From Deltaproteobacteria bacterium (GTDB lineage: Bacteria > Myxococcota_A > Polyangia > Polyangiales > Ga0077539): DNA of 49,933 bases. The DNA is taken from the NCBI GenBank assembly GCA_030694465.1, contig JAUXYJ010000066.1, positions 1-49,933 of the forward strand, written 5' to 3'. Numbering within the stretch: position 1 is the first letter of the stretch; each line of letters starts with the position of its first letter. Under the pieces are notes generated by a model. It was not told where the DNA came from. It did no database searches and saw only the letters and a list, made by a program, of their open reading frames with translations. Of the stretch, positions 1 to 7,622 are shown one piece after another. The position numbers and the translations under genes are program-made.

Positions 1-930
1 GTGGCCTGTGGGCGCGTAGCCGAAGAAGGACCAGCGCTCGTCGCCGAGAAGATTCCAGAGCGTGGCGTGGCGGATTCCGCGTGCGATTTTAGGGTCCAAC
101 ACGCGCATCGAGGTCGCATCAGAGCCGACGACTTGGCTCGCGACGCAGCGATGAAAAACGTGATCCACGACGGGCTGCAGCCGATCGATCAGCGTGTGAA
201 CGTTGCGCGCAAGCGTGTTCGCCGCGAGTGGTACCCCTTGCGATCGTGCTTCACGTGCCATGCGCTCGAATGGCACGGCATCACCGAAGTGATCGACCGT
301 CGCGTCGATGAGCATATCTGTCCCGAGAAATCCCCCGTCGATGACGGTATCGACAGGCTCCGCTGCGACGCTCGCTTGCTGACAGCAATCACACGCGAGC
401 CGCTCTCGAAGGATCAATCGCACAAACCACTGCGCAGGAATTCGCTCTAGAATTTCTCGCTTGATCCACTGTTTCAGCGTCATCTCAAGCCCGCATCGAT
501 TGCATGCGCGCTGGCCGTCTGGGACTAAGATCTTCTCTTCTTTGCGCTGAATATTTTCAGGAAGTTTGCCTCGACCGTGCTCGTCGCGGTGGGTGTTCTT
601 TCCGCGTCGTCGCTTGTCGTCTTTGGGCTCAGGTTTCTTGGGAGCGTTGTCGTTGGCTGCGCTCCAATCGAAGCCCGGAAGCATGACTTGCAGCCTCGCG
701 AGCTTCTCGTTGTCTCCGTTGCGACGTTTGCGCACGCGCATGCGTTCGACCAGGTCATTCTGGGTCTTCCAGAGCCGCGAGATCAACGCGAGGAGCCAGT
801 GAACGAGCGTCGCAACCGCGCCCGATGCGATCATGGACTCGATAAAGACACGCAACGCAGAAGCGTCCTGAGCGTCGATCGCGGGAGCGTCGATCGTGGG
901 CTCTGCGCGTGTTGTCGAGTGCTTCGCCAT
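1..930 (-). CDS. tnpC: IS66 family transposase TnpC, partial (C-terminus beyond window)
   Basis: Translating the minus strand from the ATG at 930 gives 310 residues open to the first base of the window. It reads MAKHSTTRAE at the start and ends mid-protein. Visible parts are an N-terminal helical region (about 20-75), a basic linker (about 100-120), and the IS66 zinc-finger with Cys143/Cys146 (CNRCG) and Cys180/Cys182/Cys183. The start of the DDE catalytic core follows, with the motif SDATSMRVL, whose Asp271 matches the first catalytic Asp of IS66 transposases. Full-length TnpC is usually about 500 residues, so roughly 40 percent is missing to the left. It lies 51 bp downstream of tnpB. Role: transposition of the element. 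Confidence 0.9.
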   Translation of the reverse strand, partial: MAKHSTTRAEPTIDAPAIDAQDASALRVFIESMIASGAVATLVHWLLALISRLWKTQNDLVERMRVRKRRNGDNEKLARLQVMLPGFDWSAANDNAPKKPEPKDDKRRRGKNTHRDEHGRGKLPENIQRKEEKILVPDGQRACNRCGLEMTLKQWIKREILERIPAQWFVRLILRERLACDCCQQASVAAEPVDTVIDGGFLGTDMLIDATVDHFGDAVPFERMAREARSQGVPLAANTLARNVHTLIDRLQPVVDHVFHRCVASQVVGSDATSMRVLDPKIARGIRHATLWNLLGDERWSFFGYAPTGH

Positions 931-981
931 CGCCTCGGATAGACGCGTGGGACGCGACGAAAATTCCACCGTGAGGCGCGA

Positions 982-1341
982 TTATCTTGGTGAAATCAGC
1001 CGCGGCGACCAAGCCGGCCGACGCCTCGCGGCGCTCATGTCGAGGCCACCGAGGAGCGCGAGCAGCTCGTCATGGCCGATCTCTGTGTGGGTCGCGTCAA
1101 AGCGTGATGGCTTGAAGGTTCCGTGCTCGAGTCTCTTGAGCGTGAGGACGTATCCGTTGCGATCCCAGAACAAAACCCGCGCTCTATCAGCGCGTCGCGA
1201 GAGAAAAACGAAGAGGTGTCCATGCAGCGGATCCCTGCCAAATTGCGCGCGAATGAGCGCGACGAGGGAGTCGAGTCCCTTGCGTCCATCGACGCGATCG
1301 CGCGCGAGAAAGACCCGCGTACTGCTGGGCAAACTCAGCAC
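982..1341 (-). CDS. tnpB: IS66 accessory protein TnpB
   Basis: This is a 119-residue protein, close to the usual 115 or so. It contains the diagnostic IS66 Orf2 pattern GHLFVFLSRRADR...VLFWDRNGY...LKRLE in its middle. The GTG start at 1341 overlaps the end of tnpA by 7 bp, giving translational coupling as is typical of this family. TnpB is needed for transposition of IS66 elements, but its biochemical role is not settled. The C-terminal tail after about residue 100 is basic and proline-rich. Confidence 0.9.
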   Translation of the reverse strand: MLSLPSSTRVFLARDRVDGRKGLDSLVALIRAQFGRDPLHGHLFVFLSRRADRARVLFWDRNGYVLTLKRLEHGTFKPSRFDATHTEIGHDELLALLGGLDMSAARRRPAWSPRLISPR

Positions 1342-1622
1342 GCGCGCTGTCTCTGCGCGATCGCGACGACGATCTCTGCGATGCGCTCAGCGCGGATGTC
1401 TTCACGAACACGAAGCACGACCGGGCCGATCTCGAGCTCCACGGTTGCGCCACCGCGCACACGCACCGGGACAAACAATTGGGCGCTTCGGGGCTCGCCC
1501 AAGCGCGCACGCCAGTAGGTGATGCGGTGCGCGGACACGCCGTTTTCGCGCGCAAACGCTGCCACGCTTTGCTCTGACGACGCCAGGCGCGCGAGCACCT
1601 CACGCGCTTCGCCCTCGGACAC
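1335..1622 (-). CDS. tnpA: IS66 accessory protein TnpA (HTH)
   Basis: This is a 95-residue protein with a helix-turn-helix-like N-terminus (SVAAFARENGVSAHRITYWRARL, about residues 18-40). A beta-rich second half (VELEIGPVVLRV) is typical of IS66 Orf1 proteins. The GTG at 1622 is preceded directly by an in-frame TAA, so no longer start is possible. The leader that normally separates the inverted repeat from tnpA is missing here, which suggests the element is truncated at this end or recombined with the toxin gene. The last 7 bp overlap tnpB. Confidence 0.85.
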   Translation of the reverse strand: MSEGEAREVLARLASSEQSVAAFARENGVSAHRITYWRARLGEPRSAQLFVPVRVRGGATVELEIGPVVLRVREDIRAERIAEIVVAIAQRQRAC

Positions 1623-1626
1623 TTAC

Positions 1627-2109
1627 GCCATCGTCGTTTGGACACAGATTGCCTCCGTGTCCCTGGATTACCGCGGCGAAGAGTTCCCCGGCACCCGCGG
1701 CGACGGAGGGGTTACTGTCTACAATCTCACTGTCGACAGTACTGCTTCCTACTTCGTTGGCCACCACGGAGTCTTGGTTCACAACACATGCGTCAAGGGA
1801 ACAGGCTATGCTCATGTCGTGGCCGGGGGCAGGCCGGGTCAACCAGGAAGAGTTCAAACACCCCAGATTAACCACCTGCTGGATCAATTGCGTCTCGCAA
1901 CCTCTGGCGGGCCAGGTGCAGAGACCGCAGTCCGCAACTTGATCCGGCACCATGGTTCTCATGTACTGGAGTACCGTGAGCTTCGTGGCTGGCAGTCGCT
2001 CGACTTGACTCCTAACAATCGACAAGATCCAGATAGACTAGTGTTCCGATGGACTGGTCCCAATCAGGACAATCTAGTATGGAAAGTTATCAATCCACAC
2101 GGCCGTTGA
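1627..2109 (+). pseudogene. 3' remnant of a polymorphic toxin: end of HINT pretoxin domain plus C-terminal toxin domain
   Basis: The open frame continues in from the antisense strand of IS66, but homology-like sequence begins near 1627. Bases 1711-1785 encode VTVYNLTVD...YFVGHHGVLVHN, the final block of an intein-like HINT autoprocessing domain. Its His-Asn pair is the expected cleavage site ahead of the toxin. The remaining 107 residues (CVKGTGYAHVVAGG to INPHGR) form a compact domain. It has candidate active-site residues His in YAHVV, the HH..H..E..E run of RHHGSHVLEYREL, and Asp in SLDLTP. I do not recognise this toxin fold. The N-terminal delivery region is gone, removed at the IS66 junction, so the gene is probably not expressed from its own start. 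Composition is less GC-rich than the rest of the window, consistent with transfer. Confidence 0.72.
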
Positions 2110-2156
2110 GTCTACGCTCGGAGCATGGATTCTGGCCACAACGGGAGCTCCAATCA

Positions 2157-3569
2157 ATGAGTGTCAATGCTGCGCTTCAAGCGCTCGTGCATGCCAGCCA
2201 AGACTCTCGATTGGAGCAAGCGGCTCGCACAGATATTGTGCTGCGCTGCGCGCTGCTGACTCTATGTACTACGGATCTTCCCGTATGGAACGACCGCGCT
2301 TTCGAAGACGCCAATCCTGCGCTTCGCTGTGCCTTCGCTTGGTGTCGACTGTTGGAAAGCGAAACAGACTCAGATCGGATTGTGGCGATGGTCCAGGCGT
2401 TAGCTGGGTCTCGCTGGTGCCATTCGACGGTGCCAACGTGGCACCTCGTAGCTCGCACTCACTCTCTCACCGACAAGACTTTAGACTTTGGAATCATGGA
2501 CATTCTCGGCGCAGACAGCGGCACTCTCTCTGGCTGGTTGGCCCGAGAAAGGAGCCGCTACGATGCGCTCTGGACGCTCCTGGGAGAGCCACTCGGTGGA
2601 CCGGATCCGGAGGCTCCACTCGGAGCATGGATGGATCCCCAGCAGCCTATCGACGTCAGCACTACCGTAGAGAATTGTCTGCGCATTTTTGATAGTTCCT
2701 GGACGCCGCCAGGTACTCTTCGAAAGGCGATGCCACTCCCTGGTCTCTCTGCGAAGGGCACCCAACAGGTCGCCTCGGTTCTGCGCGGACTGCACACGGG
2801 ACCCATTCAATACGCACCTATTCGAATCCACGCAGTGACCGTCGACCCCATAGTCTACCAGCGCTATCTGCTTTCAGAATTGCAAATCATTGTAGACTCC
2901 CACCCGCTCCCTGAGGACTACGATCTCTGGGTCGATTGCGTACGTTCCGTGATCGTTGACTCGGTAAGACTCTCGCAGATTTCAATCGTTTTTTGGTTGG
3001 AGATAATTGCGCATTTAGCTTGCAGACTATCTAGTCAAACATTCCTCAGCGTCATCCGAAAACTCTACAATCCGCTACTCGAGCTACTGTCGCAGAGCTT
3101 GCTGGCTTGGGGTGCGCTCGTGACAAGTCTCAGCTCTGCTGGACCCGAAACTGCCCGACGTGCTATCGCAGAGCTGCTTATCGACCCACGCTCCATCGAG
3201 CAATTTTTTAGCGACTCTTCGCTCATTCAGCTAGCCCCCACACACAACCCCATTCTGAGAAGGAATCTCCTCGCGGCCGCCCTTGTCGTAGCGATCCCCG
3301 AGATTGCGCCACTTGTTACCTTTCCGCACTATCCGTTGTTCGAATGTGGTCGAGATCGCTCTTTCGCACTTCTAGCGAGCATCCATCGAATGAAATCCGA
3401 CCTTCTTGTTACGAAAGGGTGGCTAACCCACCGAGAATGGAGCGATCTTCGAACACTCTCCGCGAGCGTCTGCACTGCGCTCCAGATACAGCAGCTCCCT
3501 GTGACTCGGAGCCACGCGTGCTGGGACTCACTTCGCTCCTTGGGTGCTCCCCAGCGCTCAATCCGCTAA
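2157..3569 (+). CDS. Uncharacterised protein in immunity-gene position
   Basis: The start chosen is ATG 2157 (MSVNAALQAL), which has GGGAG about 10 nt upstream; a longer frame exists from 2049 but overlaps the toxin. The 470-residue product has no signal peptide and no motif I recognise. It looks mainly helical, with hydrophobic stretches near the middle (IVFWLEIIAHLAC) and towards the end (NLLAAALVVAIPEIAPLVTF). It begins 47 bp after the toxin stop on the same strand, the usual place for an immunity gene, but immunity proteins are generally 100-200 residues, so this would be unusually large. Codon use is clearly more AT-rich than in genes beyond 6 kb. Immunity function is inferred from position only; it may equally be an unrelated cargo gene. 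Confidence 0.65.
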   Translation: MSVNAALQALVHASQDSRLEQAARTDIVLRCALLTLCTTDLPVWNDRAFEDANPALRCAFAWCRLLESETDSDRIVAMVQALAGSRWCHSTVPTWHLVARTHSLTDKTLDFGIMDILGADSGTLSGWLARERSRYDALWTLLGEPLGGPDPEAPLGAWMDPQQPIDVSTTVENCLRIFDSSWTPPGTLRKAMPLPGLSAKGTQQVASVLRGLHTGPIQYAPIRIHAVTVDPIVYQRYLLSELQIIVDSHPLPEDYDLWVDCVRSVIVDSVRLSQISIVFWLEIIAHLACRLSSQTFLSVIRKLYNPLLELLSQSLLAWGALVTSLSSAGPETARRAIAELLIDPRSIEQFFSDSSLIQLAPTHNPILRRNLLAAALVVAIPEIAPLVTFPHYPLFECGRDRSFALLASIHRMKSDLLVTKGWLTHREWSDLRTLSASVCTALQIQQLPVTRSHACWDSLRSLGAPQRSIR

Positions 3570-3615
3570 GAAGTTTGTCCGGTCTGATTCGTGGCGAGTT
3601 GGCGCCTTTGGGCAG

Positions 3616-3623
3616 GGCTAGCG
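3616..3623. repeat. Target site duplication, left copy
   Basis: GGCTAGCG immediately outside the left inverted repeat of the IS4-family element is repeated exactly at 5318-5325. The target contains the palindrome GCTAGC. Confidence 0.9.
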
Positions 3624-3654
3624 CCAATGCCGGTCAGTTAGCGGCGGTTAGGCG
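3624..3654 (+). repeat. Left terminal inverted repeat of the IS4-family element
   Basis: The 31-bp sequence begins CCAATGCCGGTCAGTTAG and ends GGTTAGGCG. It pairs with 5287-5317 at 29 of 31 positions. Confidence 0.92.
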
Positions 3655-3701
3655 TCGCGAACCCACCTCAGGAGCTCCCGATTATCGGGCAATCTAGTGC
3701 G

Positions 3702-5036
3702 ATGCCGTCCATTCCCACTGCACCGGAGAAGCCTCTTGATCTGACAGCGTTGCTCGACGCGCTGGGCGACCTGTCGATGGCCTCGATTCAGAAGAGCTTG
3801 GCGGCCACGGGCGGTGCATCCAAGCGCAACCACCGTCTGCCCGCCACCTCCGTCGTGGCATTGATCGTTGCGATGGGGCTGATGCGTAATCGGTCCGTTG
3901 TCGACCTCGCCAACGACTTCCGATTGGTACGCACGCGCCCTAACGAAAATCCGATCGAATCCAACGCCATCAGCGCTGCGCGAGCTCGCCTGGGCGAGGC
4001 ACCTGTCGCTCACCTGGCCTCAACGGTCGGAATGCAATGGGCCGCGGAAGCAGCGGACGCACAGCGTTGGCGGGGACTGGCGATTTTCGGCATCGATGGA
4101 AGCACTCTCCGCGTGGCCGACACACCAGAGAATCGCTCTCACTTCGGTCTTCCGGGCCACGACCCCAAACGTGGTGCAGCTGCCTACCCGCAAGCGCAAA
4201 TCGTGGCGCTCATGGCACTGCGAACCCATCTCATCGCGGCGCTTGCCGTGGGCCCCTGCAAGCACAGCGAACTGAGCCTTGCCCCAGCGTTGCTTGAGCA
4301 GGTGCCCGAACGATCACTCACGATTCTCGACCGCAACTTTCTCAGCGCGAGGCTCTTGCTTCAGTACGCTCGCAAAGGCCGTGAACGACACTGGCTGCTG
4401 CGCGCGAAGTCGAACACCAAGTGGCGCGTGGTTCGGACATTTGGGCCCGGGGATTTCCTAGTCGAAATGATCGTCACGAGCGAGGCACGCAAGCGCGCTC
4501 CAGAGCTGCCCGCAAAGTGGAACGCCCGTGTGATTCACTACCAACGCCGTGGCTTCCGACCTCAGCGCTTGCTGACATCGTTGCTCGATCCCGAGCGTTG
4601 GCCTGCCCACGAATTCGCCGCGCTGTACCACGAGCGGTGGGAGCTTGAACTGGCACTGGATGAGCTGAAGACCGAGCAACTTGCACGGAAAGAGACACTA
4701 CGCAGCCGTGCCCCATGGAGCGTACGCCAAGAGCTATGGGGCGTGATGTTGGCGTATAACTTAGTGCGTCGACGCGCCGAGCGATGCGCGTTGGCAGAGC
4801 AGGTGTCGACGTTGCAAATCAGCTTCGTGTGCTTGTTGCGACAGCTGCAAACACGCTGGGTGATTCTGGCGATCCTCGGGCCGTCGTTGGCCGCGGATAT
4901 GGATGCGCACGAACATCGACAGCGGCGACGTGCTCGATTGCCAACACGGAGATCGACGAGGCACTATCCGCGCGCAGTGAAGATCAAGATGAGCTCGTAC
5001 GCACGCAAGCACTCGGTAGTTCGGGAGGCAGCATGA
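3702..5036 (+). CDS. IS4 family transposase
   Basis: This 444-residue DDE transposase has an N-terminal IS4-type helical domain (about residues 10-110), then the RNase H-fold core. Visible catalytic residues are Asp132 in [10 protein letters not shown], Asp210 in LTILDRNF, and Glu316. Glu316 is part of the IS4 signature Y-x2-R-x3-E-x6-K formed by Tyr309, Arg312, Glu316 and Lys323. Length is normal for the family and the frame is intact, so the enzyme is probably active. The basic C-terminus (residues about 400-440) may contact DNA. No good Shine-Dalgarno precedes ATG 3702, as expected for a poorly translated transposase. Its stop overlaps the SEC-C gene start as ATGA. Confidence 0.95.
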   Translation: MPSIPTAPEKPLDLTALLDALGDLSMASIQKSLAATGGASKRNHRLPATSVVALIVAMGLMRNRSVVDLANDFRLVRTRPNENPIESNAISAARARLGEAPVAHLASTVGMQWAAEAADAQRWRGLAIFGIDGSTLRVADTPENRSHFGLPGHDPKRGAAAYPQAQIVALMALRTHLIAALAVGPCKHSELSLAPALLEQVPERSLTILDRNFLSARLLLQYARKGRERHWLLRAKSNTKWRVVRTFGPGDFLVEMIVTSEARKRAPELPAKWNARVIHYQRRGFRPQRLLTSLLDPERWPAHEFAALYHERWELELALDELKTEQLARKETLRSRAPWSVRQELWGVMLAYNLVRRRAERCALAEQVSTLQISFVCLLRQLQTRWVILAILGPSLAADMDAHEHRQRRRARLPTRRSTRHYPRAVKIKMSSYARKHSVVREAA

Positions 5037-5293
5037 GCCGTTTGGGAAGCAGAGATCGCCCAGCAGTGGTGCGAGTCCGAAGCGAAGAAATCGGGCGAAA
5101 AATCCTCGCCGCATGCAAAGAGCGGGGCTGGGAAGTCATCGTAGGTATAGAGCCGGACAAACCAGAAGACATTTCGGACTTCCAACGACTCCTGAACCCA
5201 ATCGAACCCGTGCGCGCACTCCCAACACCAGGCCGAAACGACCCTTGTCACTGTGGCAGCGGCAAGAAGTTCAAGAAGTGCCATGGCGCCTAA
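5033..5293 (+). CDS. SEC-C motif (zinc-binding) passenger protein of the IS4 element
   Basis: This 86-residue protein starts at ATG 5033, overlapping the transposase stop by 4 bp (ATGA), so the two are translationally coupled. The C-terminus carries a classic SEC-C/SWIM-like zinc motif, [19 protein letters not shown], with ligands Cys72, Cys74, Cys83 and His84, as at the SecA tail. The N-terminal half contains [17 protein letters not shown]. This resembles the small PBPRA1643-type SWIM/SEC-C proteins as I remember them, an association not verified here. The gene lies wholly inside the inverted repeats, so it moves with the element. Role unknown; possibly a transposition accessory or regulatory protein. 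Confidence 0.9.
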   Translation: MSRLGSRDRPAVVRVRSEEIGRKILAACKERGWEVIVGIEPDKPEDISDFQRLLNPIEPVRALPTPGRNDPCHCGSGKKFKKCHGA

Positions 5294-5317
5294 CCACCAC
5301 TAACTGACCGGCATTGG
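5287..5317 (-). repeat. Right terminal inverted repeat of the IS4-family element
   Basis: This is the reverse complement of the left end with two mismatches. It overlaps the last two codons and stop of the SEC-C gene. Confidence 0.92.
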
Positions 5318-5325
5318 GGCTAGCG
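5318..5325. repeat. Target site duplication, right copy
   Basis: GGCTAGCG, identical to 3616-3623. Confidence 0.9.
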
Positions 5326-5375
5326 CATCAGAGGACCATTGACTCTGCGAGCGAAATCTGGGCCTAAGATGCGAA

Positions 5376-5546
5376 ATGAGACCCGAGAGCTCCCGCAAAG
5401 ACCGAGCAGGCATCCGTGCGTCATTCGAGCAAGAGTTCGGAGCGCCGCCAGATCCGCGGAAGCTCCACAAGATCTCGCATCCGCTCCTGATAGTGATCGC
5501 GATTGTGACGCTCGGCGCAATGAGTGGGCCCAGAGTGCGCGGCTGA
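5376..5546 (+). pseudogene. N-terminal fragment of an ISAs1-family (H-repeat-type) transposase
   Basis: ATG 5376 opens a 56-residue frame whose middle reads FEQEFGAPPDPRKLHKISHP followed by LLIVIAIVTLGAMSG. This matches the conserved N-terminal 'DPR...HPL..IL..a..a...G' block that precedes the DDE domain in ISAs1-type transposases. The frame ends at 5546 long before the catalytic region and nothing recognisable follows, so this is a decayed scrap. No inverted repeats were seen. Confidence 0.6.
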
Positions 5547-5811
5547 GAGTTCACAGCCCGGTCTTGGTCCACGTGGGCGTTGTGCGCGCTGGCGAAGCGT
5601 AGAGATCGACCGAGACTCACTGCGTCAATTCTCAAAATCGGTCTCTACTCAGCCAGCAAAATTCCCATGACGCGGCTGAAATTCGTATTTCATCGGTGGT
5701 GAGGTTTCGGGGCTCGACGCTGGGAAGCGTGCTCGACGTTGCAGCCACGTTTGTGAGGCAACTACGATATCCGGGTGGGGTCTCCACGCGCTTCGGATTG
5801 CGCGGTGGCCG

Positions 5812-6372
5812 TCAAACACTTGCCAAAGACACCCGAAGCGTGAAGAGCGTGAGGTCCTCGTCCAGGGGAGTCCATCGTGTACCCAGCGGTCCCGAGGCTG
5901 TCCGCGCCATCGAGATGAGCCCGAGACCCGCGCTTCCGTCCTCGCGCGCGGGCGCCTTGAGCTGTTGCTTGTAGCGCAATTTAAGCGCAGCAGCGTCGAG
6001 CCCCTCGAGTGATGCAATGCGCTCGCGCAGGACCGCAACGTCGTTCGTTCGCACAGCGTTGGCAGCGAAGAGTGTGAGCTGGCCTTCACGTCGCGCGATC
6101 ACAACGACGCCGTGGGCACGCGTATCGCGTTCGGCTGCAATGGCGCCTCCAAAAGCTCGCCGCCCGTAGCTCTGAATATTCTGTGTGGCCTCGACAAAGA
6201 CGCTGAAAACGTCGGACGCGAGCGCGCTTGGGATGCCCTGATCGTGAAGGTAGGTCCGCAGCGTGCGCCCGTGCGCTTCGACTTCTGCGTGGGCAAACGC
6301 ACCGACAAAGCAGAGTCGTTCGCTCGCGGGGTCAAGACGCTCGGTCCTACGGAGCTGTGTTAGCCATGGCAT
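5812..6372 (-). CDS. SiaB family protein kinase (GHKL-type ATP-binding)
   Basis: The protein has 186 residues from ATG 6372 (MPWLTQLRR); a longer frame to 6471 looks non-coding. A Bergerat-type ATP fold is visible: N-box VFVEATQNIQSYG with Glu61 and Asn65, the strand pair GVVVIARREGQLTLFAANAVR, a helical spacer ending LKLRYKQQLKAP, and the glycine box SAGLGLISMAR (about 147-157). This layout is that of SiaB, the kinase that phosphorylates SiaC in the SiaABCD switch and works against the SiaA phosphatase. Neither partner gene is next to it. The gene is the first core-like gene after the mobile patch and is followed by non-coding sequence to 5547. The family call rests on motif layout only. Confidence 0.82.
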   Translation of the reverse strand: MPWLTQLRRTERLDPASERLCFVGAFAHAEVEAHGRTLRTYLHDQGIPSALASDVFSVFVEATQNIQSYGRRAFGGAIAAERDTRAHGVVVIARREGQLTLFAANAVRTNDVAVLRERIASLEGLDAAALKLRYKQQLKAPAREDGSAGLGLISMARTASGPLGTRWTPLDEDLTLFTLRVSLASV

Positions 6373-6521
6373 CGCGGGGGTTCTCTCTGGGAGGCTCAGA
6401 GACGCGTCGCCGTGCGACCCTGAGTCGATTGATCGCCGTAGGGATATCACCCAATGAAGTTGTCGTTGCAACCGCGAGACTGCGCGATCCCGTAGGAGTC
6501 ATGATTGATCGTTTTGAGCGA

Positions 6522-7529
6522 TTAAGACTGAGGCGAATCGTGACGCGTCGTAGCTTCTTCGGAGCGCCGTTTGCGTTTGCGTACAAAGTTCTTGATGGGC
6601 GCGACGAGGGCGAGGGCGAGGGCGCCCGTGAGGAGGCCCACGAGGCCCTGGAGGGCGCTGGGGAGGAGCGATGCGAGCACAGAGCCTGCGACGGGGAGGG
6701 CGGCTGCGGAGGCGGTGAGTGAGGCGATGCGGGGATCGAGGCCGGGGATTCCGTGGGCGATGATCCCGCCGCCGACGAGAAACATGGCGAGGGTGCCAAA
6801 GAGCGAGAGGGACTTCATGAGCCAGGGCGCGAGCCGCACGAGGGCCCGCCCGAGGGCTGCACGGATGCCCGACTTTTTGCTAAGCGCGAGGCCTACGTCG
6901 TCGAGCTTTACGATCAACGCGACGAGCCCGTAGACGCCCACGGTGGTGATCACGGCGATCGCGACGAGCACCATGAGCCGCTTGACAAAGCTCGCAGCGG
7001 CGACGGTCCCGAGGACGATCACGATGATCTCGGCCGAGAGAATAAAATCCGTGCGAAGCGCCCCGCGGATCTTCTCTTTCTCAAACGCCACGACGTCGAG
7101 CTGTTGCGCTTGGAGGGCGAGCGCGAGGGCGGCGCGCCGGGCCTCGTCGCTCTGCTTGGGAGCGAGCCACTTGTGGGTGACTTTTTCGAAGCCCTCGAAG
7201 CACAGGTAGGTCCCCCCGAGCATCAAGAGCGGCGTGACGATCCACGGGGCGATCGCGCTGATGGCGAGCGCGGCGGGGACCAAGATGGCCTTGTTGAGCG
7301 CTGAGCCTTTGGTGACGGCCCACACCACGGGGAGCTCGCGATTGGGTGCGACTCCGGCGACTTGCTCGGCGTTGAGCGCGAGGTCATCGCCCAAGACCCC
7401 CGCGGTCTTTTGGGTCGCGGCCTTGGTCATCATGGCCACGTCGTCGAGCATCACGGCGAGGTCGTCGAGGAGCGTAAAGAGTGTGAGGTCGGACACGTTG
7501 TCGAGCGTAGCAACGGCTGCATAGCTCAT
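6522..7529 (-). CDS. YedI/DUF808 family inner-membrane protein
   Basis: Translation from ATG 7529 (MSYAAVATLDNVSDL) gives 335 residues; an upstream GTG at 7559 would overlap the palindrome region. The conserved DUF808 opening LFTLLDDLAVMLDDVA is followed by KAATQKTAGVLGDDLALN, both near-invariant in the family. Several membrane segments follow: about 78-115 (ALNKAILVPAALAISAIAPW), a pair in the middle (LVAIAVITTVGVYGLVALIV), and LFGTLAMFLVGGGIIAHGIPGL and LTGALALALVAPI near the end. The C-terminus is short and very basic. Function is not established for this family. It is the downstream neighbour of the split TolB-like gene, with two palindromes between them. Confidence 0.9.
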   Translation of the reverse strand: MSYAAVATLDNVSDLTLFTLLDDLAVMLDDVAMMTKAATQKTAGVLGDDLALNAEQVAGVAPNRELPVVWAVTKGSALNKAILVPAALAISAIAPWIVTPLLMLGGTYLCFEGFEKVTHKWLAPKQSDEARRAALALALQAQQLDVVAFEKEKIRGALRTDFILSAEIIVIVLGTVAAASFVKRLMVLVAIAVITTVGVYGLVALIVKLDDVGLALSKKSGIRAALGRALVRLAPWLMKSLSLFGTLAMFLVGGGIIAHGIPGLDPRIASLTASAAALPVAGSVLASLLPSALQGLVGLLTGALALALVAPIKNFVRKRKRRSEEATTRHDSPQS

Positions 7530-7561
7530 GCACCACAATCGCACTGTGGGGCAATACACAT

Positions 7562-7577
7562 CCGGCGATGTCGCCGG
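7562..7577. repeat. Dispersed GACGTC palindrome, copy 1 (one mismatch)
   Basis: CCGGCGATGTCGCCGG, with one change in the centre. It lies 32 nt upstream of the YedI-type gene start and close to copy 2. Confidence 0.85.
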
Positions 7578-7594
7578 GTGCTTGGCTCAACGAG

Positions 7595-7614
7595 ACCCGG
7601 CGACGTCGCCGGGT
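7595..7614. repeat. Dispersed GACGTC palindrome, copy 2 (perfect 20 bp)
   Basis: ACCCGGCGACGTCGCCGGGT, 8 nt downstream of the minus-strand stop at 7623. Confidence 0.95.
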
Positions 7615-7622
7615 GAGTGTGC

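Larger units (their letters stand above)
1..1625 (-). mobile_element. IS66-family insertion sequence, partial (runs off left edge)
   Basis: Three minus-strand genes in the order tnpA-tnpB-tnpC identify an IS66-family element. Only the tnpA-proximal side lies in the window; the end beyond tnpC is outside. The tnpA-proximal boundary is abrupt: tnpA starts at 1622 and polymorphic-toxin coding sequence on the other strand begins within a few bases. No room is left for the leader and inverted repeat that normally precede tnpA. A GTAA tetranucleotide, which IS66 ends often begin with, reads on the minus strand immediately before the tnpA GTG, but without the other end no terminal repeat can be confirmed. 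The boundary given is approximate. Confidence 0.8.
3624..5317 (+). mobile_element. Complete IS4-family insertion sequence with SEC-C passenger gene
   Basis: The 1,694-bp element is bounded by 31-bp imperfect inverted repeats (3624-3654 and 5287-5317; two mismatches) starting CCAATGCCGGTCAG. It is flanked by the 8-bp direct duplication GGCTAGCG. Inside are a full-length IS4-type transposase (3702-5036) and a coupled 86-residue SEC-C motif gene (5033-5293) whose last codons overlap the right inverted repeat. Intact ends, target duplication and an uninterrupted transposase suggest a recent insertion. Confidence 0.93.

Noticed and set aside
1..450. Plus-strand frame of 149 residues at the left edge
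   Set aside because: It is antisense to the IS66 tnpC frame, which has zinc-finger and DDE motifs.
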